Assembly (NCBI RefSeq): GCF_964031115.1
Contig: NZ_OZ035006.1
Coordinates: 806,001-870,000, forward strand
From: Spiroplasma endosymbiont of Clivina fossor
GTDB taxonomy: Bacteria; Bacillota_I; Bacilli_A; Mycoplasmatales; Nriv7
Reading direction: 5' to 3'
DNA: 64,000 nt
The translations under genes were made by a program, and so were the position numbers. This document shows, piece by piece, positions 22,699 to 31,783 of this stretch. The notes beneath the pieces were generated by a model. The model was not told the DNA's origin. It saw only the letters and a program-made list of their open reading frames with translations, and did not search any database. Position 1 is the stretch's first letter. Each line of letters begins with the position of its first letter.

Positions 22699-23766
22699 AG
22701 ACTTCTTGCAAAATTAATTTAAAATATAATTGAATTGTTGTTTTTAATAAAAAGGTGGAATTTAAATGAAATTTAAAAAAAATAATCAAATAAGTGATAA
22801 AAATTTTTTAAGATTAACTGGTATTAAACATACTACTTTTAATAAAATGCTAGAAATTTTAAAAATAGAAGAATTAAAAAAGAGATTTCGTCGCGGAAGA
22901 ACCAATAAATTATCATTAGAAAATCGTATTTTAATGACTTTAGAATATTGAAGAGAATATAGAACTTATTTTCATATTGCAAAAAGTTATGATATTAGTG
23001 AAAGTAGTTGTTATAGAAATATCAAATGAATTGAAGACACTTTAATAAAACACCCTAATTTTCAACAACTTACTGGTCAAAAATCACTATTAAAAGATTA
23101 TTTCAAAGATAAGACTGTTATAATTGATGTAACTGAAAGCCAAATCCAACGCCCAAAAAAAGACAAAAACAGCACTACTCAGGAAAAAAGAAAAAACACA
23201 CAATAAAAACACAAGTTATAATTGAAAAAGATAGTAAAAAAATTATTAGTTCTGATTTTTCTTATGGTAAAAACCATGACTTTAAAATTTTAAAAGATTC
23301 AAAAATTAAATTTTTACCAGAAACAACTGTTTTAGTGGATTTAGGTTATCAAGGCATACAAAAAATTAATCATAATGTTTTAATTCCTAAAAGAAAATCA
23401 AAGAAAAACCCTTTAAATAAAGAAGAAAAGCAAAATAATGAGCGAATTTCAAAAATGAGAATTGTTATTGAAAATGTTTTTGCTATACTTAAAAAATTTA
23501 AAATTATTAGTGAAAAATATCGAAATCGTAGAAAAAGATTTGCTTTAAGATTTAATTTAATAGCTTCAATTTATAATTTACAACTATTAGTTTAAATATA
23601 TTTGATAATTTAAAATTTCAGTCTTTTTTTATTGTAAATAATAATTTTTATTATGTTTTAATGACAAAATATTTGTAAAAATAATCTAAAAATTATTTTA
23701 ATAACACTTTTATATTTATTTTAAATTTAAAAATTATAATTATCATATTAATTTTGCAAGAAGTCT
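22699..23766 (+). mobile_element. IS5-family element A, copy 6
   Basis: Full length, plus orientation, ATT duplication, inside the IS256 transposase gene. Confidence 0.95.
22766..23595 (+). CDS. IS5-family transposase, element A copy 6
   Basis: Frame one is 22766-23206. The slip heptamer is at 23155-23161, and the -1 frame runs to 23595. A Shine-Dalgarno (aaaaggtgg) lies 7 nt before the ATG. Catalytic residues by position: D121, D192, E236. Confidence 0.87.
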
Positions 23767-24421
23767 ATTATTCGTTTATCTTGCTTTACTTTAACAACAA
23801 TACAATCAAAATAAACAATCGGATAAATCTTCTCTAAAGGTTTAGTTTGTCACATTTTAACTTCTTCAATAACATCATCAGTTATTTGACTAATTAAACT
23901 TTCTGAAATTTCTGCTCCGTGATAGAATTCTTGCAATTGTGCTTTGATATCAGAAATTGTCATTCCTCTTGCATATAAAGAAATTACTTTTTGATCAAAG
24001 TTATCAAATCTTCTTTGTCTTTTCGGAATAATTACTGGTTCAAAAGTACTATTTCGATCTCTTGGTACATCAATTGCGATTGAACCATTTTTAGTAATAA
24101 TGGTTTTTTGTGTGTTGCCATTTCTTTTATTATGATTCTCATCAGTTTCAAGATAATCTTTAATTTCCGTATTTAACATTCGTTCAGTTAATTTTTTGGT
24201 AAATTCCTGAAAAATAGTATTGCCTTTAAATAAATCTTGTGGATTATCAATATTTTCTAAAAAATAATCAACAACTTTATCAATTGCGTCAGGTTCTTTT
24301 TTTATTTTTTTTGTCATTTTCTGTTCTCCTTCTTTTAAGTATAATTCAGAATGAATTATCGAGACACAGAATTTTGGACAGGCTCAAATAAATAATAGTA
24401 TTATTATGTTGAGGATTGTTA

Positions 24422-24427
24422 TATAAT
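24422..24427 (+). promoter_or_regulatory. Probable -10 box of the rpsF operon
   Basis: TATAAT, 87 nt before the rpsF start, with no strong -35 box. The leader between it and rpsF has a small hairpin (GTTCT with AGAAC, near 24463-24479) that could be an autoregulatory site; I cannot confirm that. Confidence 0.5.
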
Positions 24428-24513
24428 TACTGTTGAATTAATAAATTCCCATATTAATTTCTTGTTCTGTTAAAAGAACCAATAATATTTATTGTCCAGA
24501 GGAGGTTGAAGTG

Positions 24514-24933
24514 ATGAATAAGTACGAAATTATGTATATTATTAATCCAGAATGTAAAGATATTAAAGCATTGCAAGAAAAGATGCATAATATTTTAACA
24601 CAAACGGGAAAAGTTGAAAGTGTTACTGATTGAGGGTTAAGAGATTTAGCTTATCCAATTAATCATAAAAATAAAGCTTATTATACAATATTAAAAGTTG
24701 CGGTTAATAAAGAAGCAATTAATGAGTTTATGCGTATTGCTAAAATTGAACAAAATATCTATCGTCATTTAATTATTAATCTTGATACTGAAGAAAATTA
24801 TAGTGATAAAATGATTGCTGATTTAAAGTTAAATACTAATGAAAATGATGAACGACCAAGTCGTTATAGCGGTGAAAGAAGACAAAGACCCTATGTACCG
24901 CGTGAAACTTATAAAAAACCTGAAAATAAGTAA
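24514..24933 (+). CDS. rpsF: 30S ribosomal protein S6
   Basis: The product has 139 residues. It begins MNKYEIMYIINPECK and contains the S6 core GLRDLAYPINHKNKAYYTIL and a late IYRHLIINLD. The C-terminal 40 residues form a charged tail (ERPSRYSGERRQRPYVPRET) longer than in many bacteria. S6 binds 16S rRNA as a dimer with S18, and rpsR lies two genes downstream. The ATG at 24514 follows a strong gaggaggt; a GTG three bases earlier is a less likely start. It is the first gene of the usual rpsF-ssb-rpsR operon. Confidence 0.95.
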
Positions 24934-24957
24934 ATACCATAAAGGAATGAATATATT

Positions 24958-25482
24958 ATGTTAAATAAAGTAATTTTAATTGGTAGAATTACTAATGATT
25001 TAAATTTACGGTCAGCAAAAAATAATAAATCATTTTTATATTTTACAATAGCCATTAATAATTTTAATAATCAAGCAGATTTTATTAATTGTGTTGCTTG
25101 AGAAAAGGTCGCAGACTCAATGTATAATAATCTTCGTAAAGGTTCATTAGTAGCGGTTGAAGGTCGCATTCAATCAAGAAAACAGGAGCAAAATGGTGTG
25201 TTAACAACAATTACTGATGTTAGAGCGATTAGTGTTAAGTTTTTAGATTCAAGAGGTAGTGGCACTGGGGTTGGAAATTCTCGTGATGCTTCGACACCGT
25301 CATTTGTTACTGATTATAATTCTCCTGTTGAGAACAAAATTGATGATCAGGCCTTTGCTCTTGATAATATGAATTTTAATTTTGTTAATAATGCTGTTGA
25401 TAATAAGGAACAAGGGGAAAATAATGAAGGAGCAAATTTAACATTTGCTAATGATGATGCTATTGCGTGAGGAGAAGAGTAA
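24958..25482 (+). CDS. ssb: Single-stranded DNA-binding protein
   Basis: The product has 174 residues. An N-terminal OB fold (about residues 1-105) has MLNKVILIGRITNDLNLR, the FTIAINNF strand and DFINCVAWEKVADSMYNNLRKG with the aromatic residues used for stacking on ssDNA. The rest is disordered and Asn-rich. The end is acidic (WGEE) but does not match the DDDIPF-like tip, so contact with repair partners may be different or weaker. It lies 24 nt after rpsF and 3 nt before rpsR. Confidence 0.95.
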
Positions 25483-25485
25483 ATT

Positions 25486-25728
25486 ATGGAAAATAAGCGT
25501 GCAAATGTAAATCGGTTTAAAAAGCGAAAAAAACCATGTTTTTTTACAAAAAATAAAATTAATTACATTAATTATAAAGATGTTGAAAAATTAAAAGAAT
25601 ATATTTCTGCTAATGGACAGATTTTAACAAGAAGAGTTAGTGGTAATTGTTCTTTCCATCAAAGAATGGTGGCAATGGCAATTAAAAGAGCAAGAACAGT
25701 GGCTTTATTACCATATCTTGTAAAATAA
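25486..25728 (+). CDS. rpsR: 30S ribosomal protein S18
   Basis: An 80-residue basic protein with the S18 core NYKDVEKLKEYISANGQIL followed by SFHQRMVAMAIKRARTVALL. It pairs with S6 on the platform of the small subunit. Cysteines at about residues 18 and 54 could be part of a metal site as in zinc-type S18, though the full set is not present. It starts 3 nt after ssb and a strong terminator follows. Confidence 0.95.
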   Translation: MENKRANVNRFKKRKKPCFFTKNKINYINYKDVEKLKEYISANGQILTRRVSGNCSFHQRMVAMAIKRARTVALLPYLVK

Positions 25729-25741
25729 TTAGGGTTGATTG

Positions 25742-25780
25742 GCATACTTAATATTTATATTAAGTATGCTTTTTATATTA
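25742..25780 (+). terminator. Terminator after rpsR
   Basis: GCATACTTAATA pairs perfectly with TATTAAGTATGC around TTTA, followed by a T run. It ends the rpsF-ssb-rpsR unit before rplI. Confidence 0.9.
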
Positions 25781-25840
25781 CAATTAGTAAGTAATGTATT
25801 ATATATAATGCAAAAAATTTGTGATGTGGAGTGTTAACAA

Positions 25841-26287
25841 GTGAAAGTAATTTTATTGAAAGATTTAAAAAATTATGGTAAGAAAAACGATATTATTACC
25901 GTTGCTGATGGATATGCAAAAAACTATTTATTATCACAAAAAATAGCAATTGTCGCTTCAAGTCAAGCTTTAGTGCAGTTAGGAAAACAACAACAGAAAT
26001 TTGATAATGAAATTAATGAAAAAAAACTTGAAAATGAAGTATTAAAATTAGAAATTGAAAAGCTAATTTTAAATTTTGATTTGAAAGTTAATAAAAATAA
26101 GGTATTTGGAACAATTACTAGTAAACAGATTATTGAGAAATTAAGTCAAGAGTATAATATTCAAGTAGATAAAAAACAGTTAGTTAATTATCAAAATATT
26201 AATACTATTGGTATTAATGATATTAATATTAAATTATTTAATGATATTTTTGCAATTTTGAAAATTCAAGTTGTAGGTAAAAAGTAA
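25841..26287 (+). CDS. rplI: 50S ribosomal protein L9
   Basis: The product has 148 residues. The N-terminal L9 domain is clear (KVILLKDLKNYGKKNDIITV then ADGYAKNYLLSQKIAI), followed by the connecting helix (about residues 45-80) and a C-terminal domain (KVFGTITSKQIIEKL). It binds 23S rRNA at the base of the L1 stalk. The start is a GTG behind a ggag site 9 nt upstream, and no ATG fits. Its stop overlaps the dnaB start (TAATG), so the two are translationally coupled. Confidence 0.95.
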   Translation: MKVILLKDLKNYGKKNDIITVADGYAKNYLLSQKIAIVASSQALVQLGKQQQKFDNEINEKKLENEVLKLEIEKLILNFDLKVNKNKVFGTITSKQIIEKLSQEYNIQVDKKQLVNYQNINTIGINDINIKLFNDIFAILKIQVVGKK

Positions 26288-27672
26288 TGACGATTACTAA
26301 TAATTTTTTATTAGAAGATGCTGAGGTTAGTGTTTTAGCGGCAGTTATTAATTCTAAAAATGCTAGTGATGAGGTTGTTGCTCTGCTTAATGAGAATGAT
26401 TTTATTAATTCTCGCCATAAATTAATTTTTAAAGCCATTATTTCGTTATATAATCATCAATTACCAATTGATTTACCAATTTTAACTGATATGCTAGTTA
26501 AACAACAAAGTCTTAATCAGGCTGGCGGGGTGGAATATTTGACTTTGATTACGCAAAGTTATATTAGTGATGCTAATTTAGATGATTATTTAAAAATTAT
26601 TGTTGAACGCACAATGTTAAGAAATTTGCAAGTAGTAACCCAAGATATTACTAAGAAAATTAATACTGAAATTAGTGTGTGAGAACTTTTAGGAATTGCT
26701 GAACGACAGATTTTGGAAATTGCTAATAATCGTAAAAAAAACGAGTTTAAAAGTACTAAGGATGTTGTTGATGCGACATTATCTAAGATTGAAAAGTTAC
26801 AAAATAGTGATAATCAATTAACAGGTTCAGATAGTGGTTTTATGCAATTAAATAAGATTACTAATGGCTTTCAAAATGGCGATTTTATTATTTTGGCGGC
26901 GCGACCATCAATGGGAAAAACAGCTTTAGCATTAAATTTTGCTGTTAATTGTGCACGAGTTTATAAAGATAGTGCTGTGGTTATTTTTTCTTTAGAAATG
27001 CCAACTGAGCAACTAATTTTAAGAATTTTAGGTTCAGAAACAAAAATTGGTTCAATGCAAATTAAAACGGGAAAAAATTTAACAAGTCGTAATTGACAAG
27101 ATTTAACTAGTGTTGGTAGTAAATTAAAGCAAAGTAATATTTTTATTGATGATTCGCCAGGATTGCGAGTGATTGAGTTAATTTCTAAATTAAGAAAATT
27201 AAGTCGTAATTATGACTTAAAATTAGTTGTTATTGATTATTTGCAATTATTAGCAGGTGATGGTGAGAATCGACAACAAGAAATTTCTAATATTTCTCGA
27301 AGTTTAAAGGCATTAGCAAGAGAGTTAGAAGTTCCAATTGTTTGTTTGTCACAATTATCGCGAAAAGTGGAATCAAGAGAAGATAAACGACCATTAATGT
27401 CCGATTTGCGTGAATCAGGTGCAATTGAACAGGATGCTGACTTAATTATGTTTCTTTATCGTGAAGATTATTATGAAAAGAAAGAAGATAGTTTGAATGA
27501 AGAATCACATAAAGCACAATTAATTATTTCTAAGCATCGCAATGGTCCCACTGGCATAGTAGAATTACTTTTTTTACAAAAGTATGGTAATTTTATTGAT
27601 TATAATAAGACTGTGAATAAAAATGAAAAGAAAGAAGGAACACAATATGAGAAGAATGTTTTCAGTAATTAG
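26287..27672 (+). CDS. dnaB: Replicative DNA helicase
   Basis: A 461-residue DnaB helicase. The N-terminal collar domain starts LLEDAEVSVLAAVINSKN. The RecA-like domain has Walker A ARPSMGKTALALNFA (about residue 206), SLEMP, the Walker B-like VVIDYLQLLAG, a QLSRKVESREDKRP loop and DLRESGAIEQDADLI. Two UGA tryptophans lie within. It unwinds DNA ahead of the replication fork as a hexamer. The rplI-dnaB order is common in mollicutes and other Firmicutes. The last codons overlap the next gene by 26 nt. Confidence 0.96.
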
Positions 27673-28267
27673 TCATTTAATGACTAGTTTTGTAACGATA
27701 TTTACTATTGTTGCTTGTAGTATGAAGACCCCTCCGATTACGATTAATATTACTAATGCTGCCAGTGAATCAATAATATTTGATAAGATTTTTCGTGCTG
27801 AGGCGGTTACGAAGACAATAAATAGTTTATTTTATACTTATAAAAAAACTGGTAAAACAGCGTGAGTAGAAACTAATAAAGAGAAAGTAAACCAATTAAA
27901 TAGTGAATTAGCAACGCAATTTTATGCTGATTTTTATACAAGGTCAGGGGATACCTTTTCATATCAGTTTGATATTAATAATTCGTTTGTTAATGATAAA
28001 TTAAATTTTAATGGCGTGGAAATTAAGGTAATTGATGGTATTAAGGCAGAAGTAACGGATGAAAAGACAGCACCTAAAGAAATTGCTTTTGATGTTTTCT
28101 TTCAAGGTATTGCTCAGAAGTATAAGTTTAGTGGTACTGTTAATTGAAAATATAATATTATGAAACTTAATCCGAAGGAAGAAACAACTGATAAATTGAT
28201 ATTTTTTTGAGATTATCAGAATGATTTAGCACAGATTAAGATTAATGATTTTGTAAAAGTAACTTAA
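27647..28267 (+). CDS. Lipoprotein, function unknown (206 aa)
   Basis: The signal peptide MRRMFSVISHLMTSFVTIFT ends in a lipobox, IVAC, with the lipidated Cys at residue 24. The mature protein is rich in beta-prone, charged sequence with no recognised domain. It would sit on the outer face of the membrane. The ATG at 27647 has a Shine-Dalgarno (gaagga); an upstream ATG at 27623 would give a longer, more basic N-terminus and is less likely. The start lies inside the end of dnaB, so expression is probably tied to it. Confidence 0.8.
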
Positions 28268-28284
28268 TTTAATATTTAATTATT

Positions 28285-28326
28285 ATTTCCATAATTCTTT
28301 TTAAAAGAGTTATGGAAATTTTCTTA
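28285..28326 (+). terminator. Terminator after the dnaB-lipoprotein unit
   Basis: TTTCCATAA pairs with TTATGGAAA, with a further A/T stem inside, followed by TTTTCTT. Confidence 0.75.
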
Positions 28327-28339
28327 GTTGGTGTTAGGT

Positions 28340-28368
28340 TTGCTTCTTTGTGATAAATATGTTATAAT
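28340..28368 (+). promoter_or_regulatory. Promoter of the second lipoprotein gene
   Basis: TTGCTT, 17-nt spacer, TATAAT, 94 nt before the ATG at 28462. Confidence 0.65.
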
Positions 28369-28461
28369 TAACTTGGAAAAGGTATAAACTAGCAATAAAT
28401 GAGTTACTATTATTTTTAGGTAATTTTAGTTTATATTGAGTAAAAATGAGGTATTAAAGCG

Positions 28462-28747
28462 ATGAATAAAATAATTAAATTAGTAATAAACATTTATTTT
28501 AGGTGCTGGAGCAGCAGGAATTGGGATTGGAACATTAGTTGCTTGTTCGGGCTCTTGAATTATGGAACAAGAAATAAAAATTGAAGTTCAAGATCAAAAA
28601 ATTAAGCAACTAATTGCTAATCTTGAAGCAGAAATTAAAATTAAAACAGAACAGTTAGAAGTAGCAATTAATGATTTAAAAGAAAAAGCAATTAATTTAG
28701 GATATAAAGAAGTTTTAAAGGATTTAAAAACTTCTTTAATTTTATAG
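28462..28747 (+). pseudogene. Small lipoprotein gene with a frameshift in its signal peptide
   Basis: The ATG at 28462 opens MNKIIKLVI, but the rest of the signal peptide (GAGAAGIGIGTLVACSGSW, lipobox VAC) is in another frame, the shift lying near 28488-28495. After the lipobox, about 60 residues of charged helix follow (KIEVQDQKIKQLIANLEAEI) to a stop at 28747. It has its own promoter. It is either recently inactivated or an error at an A/T-rich site. Function unknown. Confidence 0.65.
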
Positions 28748-28811
28748 ATAAATATTGATATTTCAATAAAACCTTGATTTTGCTGGGTTTTTAGTAAAAC
28801 CGTGTTTTTAC

Positions 28812-28845
28812 AAATCCCTATATTTAATAAGGGTTTTTTACCCTG
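28812..28845 (+). terminator. Terminator-like hairpin
   Basis: AAATCCCTA pairs with TAAGGGTTT, then a T run, 65 nt after the lipoprotein frame. Nearby sequence around AATAAAACCTTGATTTT is repeated in complement at 51755-51773. Confidence 0.6.
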
Positions 28846-28876
28846 TCAATACTTATCTTTAAAATTAGAAAAAAAT

Positions 28877-29886
28877 TTTTAGTTTAGAGTTTAATGCAGA
28901 GCTTGTAAATAACAGAATTAAACAAAAAGACTTTCAAAAAATAACAAATACTTATGGAACAAAAATAGATACTTCCAATTTAAATTTTTATACCTGAATG
29001 ATTAATATACCCAATAAAACAATAAGAATTAAAGCGCAAGGGACAGAATTACTAACTTTTGAACATGGTAATACTAACAATTATAGATTAAATAAAACAA
29101 ATAATTTTGAAATTGAAATTGAAAAAGATAGTACTGATATTGACTTGCCAACAACAACTATTAAATTTCATGGCAACCATAACTATAATGATGTTATTGA
29201 GAACCTTGATTACTTAATGATTCATCGTGATGATTTTGATAAATTTAATTATTCTTATCTCTATTGAACGCCAATATTCAATTTCATTGACACTTTAGAA
29301 AAAGGTTATTATAAAGAATTCGCCATTAAAAATCATGGTTTTAAAAACGAAAACTATTTTTATCACAAAACTTCTACTAGTGAAAATGAGATTAATACAA
29401 ATATTTTAAAAATTAAAGCTTTTAATAAAACCTTAATCGCAGGTAATAACTATTTACAATTATTACACGGTGAAAGTGAAATCTGAAAATATAACACCGA
29501 AAATACTAACGATTATTATCTAATTAAGTATCTTTTTGGTACCTTAAATTACCTCAATGTTAGATTTAGTTTTCTACGCTATGACCCCGATTTACGAAAT
29601 GACATTTACTTTTATTTTAAAAACAACATTCCTAGTATTAACAACAGCGATTACAAAAATGTTTTTGATGAAATCTATGAAATTCTTGGCAATTTCTTTG
29701 CTAGTTTATTTTATGCGACTTTTGATATGGACGAAAAAACTCATACTGAAATTGATTTTAAGGGTATAGAAAACTATAAGAAGGATTACTTTATTCAAAT
29801 CGGTTTCTTTTATCGTTCATTAATTACCTTTTATCCCAAAAAATACTTAGTAAATATTATAGGAAACTCAGAATTATTACTAAAGA
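28877..29886 (+). mobile_element. Plectrovirus attachment-gene fragment (5' half of a split copy)
   Basis: Part of a plectrovirus attachment gene: a variable N-terminal domain different from copies A and B, then the conserved middle. The 5' end is missing. At the right it stops at TAA followed by the first ten bases of element C. The other half lies at 47269-47881, so one phage copy was split by an element C insertion and its halves moved apart. Broken. Confidence 0.8.
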
Positions 29887-29896
29887 CTTGGTAGGG

Positions 29897-30105
29897 CGCA
29901 TAAAGTTTTCTTAGGTAGGAAAAGGTTTGAATAAGTATTAAGACAGTCAGTAATGATTGTCTTTTTATTTTATAAGGTGTTAAAAGTTTGTTCTTTGAAA
30001 ATTAAATACAAGTGAATTAATAATGTTGGTATGTATTAAAGCACGATAAATTGTGGGTGGTCGCCATAACCAAAAGAAGTTTACCAGTTAATAGATAACA
30101 TCCTA
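29897..30105 (+). repeat. ~200-bp non-coding repeat, inverted relative to 5391-5590
   Basis: The repeat holds a terminator (29940-29968), a TTCTTTGAAAATTAAATACA stretch and ends GTTTACCAGTTAATAGATAA before phage copy B. The left border follows ten bases of an element C end. Its left part also resembles the ISLre2-linked repeat (AGTTTTCTTAGGTA). Confidence 0.65.
29940..29968 (+). terminator. Terminator in the repeat upstream of phage copy B
   Basis: AAGACAGTCA pairs with TGATTGTCTT, followed by five T. Confidence 0.75.
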
Positions 30106-30402
30106 TTAGCTATAGCAATTTGTTTCGTTTTGCAATAAAAAAATGAATGGGTGGATTTCCTAAAAATATACACGCTATTAAATTAGTTCCAAGGACAGGA
30201 TGCGGATGTTAAAGTGTAGAAATTTCTATATAGGGGTATGCTAAGTTTAAAATTATTAAAATCTTTATCTAATTAAAAAACAAAATTAAATAACAAAGCT
30301 TGTTAAACACTTAAATCTGCGATATATAAGTGTTTAAAAAACTAAGTTAACTAACTTAGTTAATATAACTTAGTTTATAACAAATAAGAAAGGTAATTTA
30401 CT
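30106..30402 (+). promoter_or_regulatory. Non-coding lead region of phage copy B
   Basis: About 300 bp with no gene. It contains AAGTGTTTAAAAAACTAAGTTAACTAACTTAGTTAATATAACTT-type repeats (near 30327-30375) in which AACTAAGTTA and TAACTTAGTT can pair, and a GTTCCAAGGACAGGATGCGG stretch. Phage promoters or origin elements are expected here, but none can be assigned with confidence. Confidence 0.4.
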
Positions 30403-30729
30403 ATGAAAAACATTGAAAACATTTTCTTAAATACTAAAAAATATCTTTTAAAAGAAACACAAAACGCAATGCTTATTAAAGCACCAAAAATTCCGTGATT
30501 TAATGAACAAATCGGTATTTGGTTTCCAAAGCGATTTGTTTATAAAGGAAAATACGAAAATTCAATTTGCATTGGAATAATAAAAGATAGTAAATATCAA
30601 GTAATTTCAATTAATCAACAAGAGCAAGAAACCAAGTTAATTAAAGGCCAAGAATTATTAGGCTTCTTCATTGCCGAAAAAGAAAACAATAAAAAAGATA
30701 TAAATTATAACTATTTTAAAGGAGTTTAA
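30403..30729 (+). CDS. Plectrovirus small cytoplasmic protein (108 aa)
   Basis: The product has 108 residues, soluble, with a beta-rich middle (IGIWFPKRFVYKGKYENSI) and no membrane segment. The start has a good Shine-Dalgarno (agaaagg). As the first gene after the non-coding lead, and the only soluble non-basic one, it could be a ssDNA-binding or regulatory protein. That is inference from position only. Confidence 0.6.
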
Positions 30730-30731
30730 AA

Positions 30732-30953
30732 ATGAATATTGCGATTGGATTAATATTTATTATCACTTGCATAATGCTATTGGCGTATTTTGCTTATAAA
30801 ATTTATGCCAAAATAAAAATGCGAATTAAATTTAAAAATGCCATTAAAAATAATACTGGTAATTTCACAAAAGACGAAAAAGTATTTATTGCTCGCTTTG
30901 AAGAATGAGTTAAAACTCCTAATTCAAAAGAAAATAATGAGAATAAAAAATAA
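30732..30953 (+). CDS. Plectrovirus single-pass membrane protein (73 aa)
   Basis: An N-terminal membrane segment (IGLIFIITCIMLLAYFAYKI) precedes a basic cytoplasmic tail. It starts 2 nt after the preceding gene and overlaps the next start (TAATG). Function not recognised. Confidence 0.6.
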
Positions 30954-31114
30954 TGTTTTGAAAAATTATTATGGAATTTTTAGAACTGTTTGTTCCGATA
31001 GAAAAAATGCCTGCACAAGTTGCATTTATTGCCGGATTAATTATTATCATTACTTTTCTTTTCGCATTAATTTCAATTATGTATTTACCAATAAAAATGA
31101 TTTTTGGTAGATAA
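30953..31114 (+). CDS. Plectrovirus small membrane protein (53 aa)
   Basis: One hydrophobic stretch (AFIAGLIIIITFLFALISIM) with a short basic end, the size of a minor coat protein. The ATG overlaps the preceding stop; an internal ATG at 30971 is possible. Confidence 0.55.
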
Positions 31115-31117
31115 AAA

Positions 31118-31348
31118 ATGACAGTAAATTTAAAAGAATTTAATTGAGAACAAATTAAACAAACTTTCTGAGATTTGTTTATCCAAATTACAACTATTCC
31201 GGCTCATATTAGTGGTGGTAAAGAAATTGATTTAACCCAAGAAATACTTTGACTTTTAATGGCAAACATTGCTTTTTGATTCTTAACAGCGATTATGGTG
31301 TGATTTATTCTAATGCTACTTTGAAAAACCATATCAGTATTTAGATAG
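31118..31348 (+). CDS. Plectrovirus Trp-rich membrane protein (76 aa)
   Basis: The C-terminal half is hydrophobic and rich in UGA-coded Trp (LLMANIAFWFLTAIMVWFIL). The N-terminal half is amphipathic. Function not recognised. Confidence 0.6.
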
Positions 31349-31359
31349 GTACAAAAGCA

Positions 31360-31494
31360 ATGTCAAGAAGTTACATTGTGATGCATTCACAAAGAAATTC
31401 AAAATTAATTAGAAAAAAATATAACCGTGTTAAGGTTAATCGTGGTTTTAACAAATTTAAGAAAAACTTTGAATATAAATGATGAATGTTTTAA
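31360..31494 (+). CDS. Plectrovirus small basic protein (44 aa)
   Basis: Strongly basic (RNSKLIRKKYNRVKVNRGFN), ending WWMF. A DNA-binding virion peptide is the natural reading for such a basic product in a filamentous phage; no family match is claimed. Confidence 0.55.
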
Positions 31495-31513
31495 AAAGAA
31501 AGGGGGTGATTAT

Positions 31514-31759
31514 ATGATTGGAACTTTCTTGGCCGATGCACCAGCAACAGTAGAAAAAATAACAGCTAGTGACGCGATGACTAAATTATGAAATGCAATT
31601 ATAACGGCGTTTACTAAAATGTGAGAAATTATTGCTGTTAATATGCCACAAGTCGGTAACTTCTTTGCTGATTACTGAATATTCATTTTTCCATTTATTT
31701 TGGCAATATTCTTTATTTGCTTTAAAATGTTTGAAAAATTACTTGGAGCAGTACGCTAA
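31514..31759 (+). CDS. Plectrovirus major coat protein candidate (81 aa)
   Basis: An 81-residue, mostly helical protein. It has an amphipathic N-terminal half (ATVEKITASDAMTKLWNAII) and one membrane segment (WIFIFPFILAIFFICFKMF) ending in basic residues, like major coats of filamentous phages. It has the strongest Shine-Dalgarno in the phage (aaaggggg). Call rests on size, layout and expression signal. Confidence 0.6.
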
Positions 31760-31783
31760 TAAAAAAATAAAGTGAGGTGCAAG

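Larger units (their letters stand above)
22026..24317 (-). pseudogene. IS256-family transposase, copy 2, split by element A
   Basis: The sequence starts MTKKIKKEPDAIDKVVDYF and ends at a stop at 22026. Apart from the element A insertion (ATT duplication at 22696-22698 and 23767-23769) the 406-residue frame is open, and unlike copy 1 it has the correct A run after the start codon. Confidence 0.88.
21994..24385 (-). mobile_element. IS256-family element, copy 2, carrying element A copy 6
   Basis: The ends are GGGACTG on the left and GACAGGCTC on the right, with an 8-bp duplication AAATAAAT. Element A copy 6 is inserted in the transposase gene in the opposite direction. The element ends 128 bp before the rpsF start and sits just upstream of that operon's promoter. 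Confidence 0.92.

Noticed and set aside
28562-28747. A 61-residue cytoplasmic protein starting at ATG 28562
   Set aside because: The sequence before it encodes a lipobox signal in the same frame, so this is the mature part of a frameshifted lipoprotein gene.
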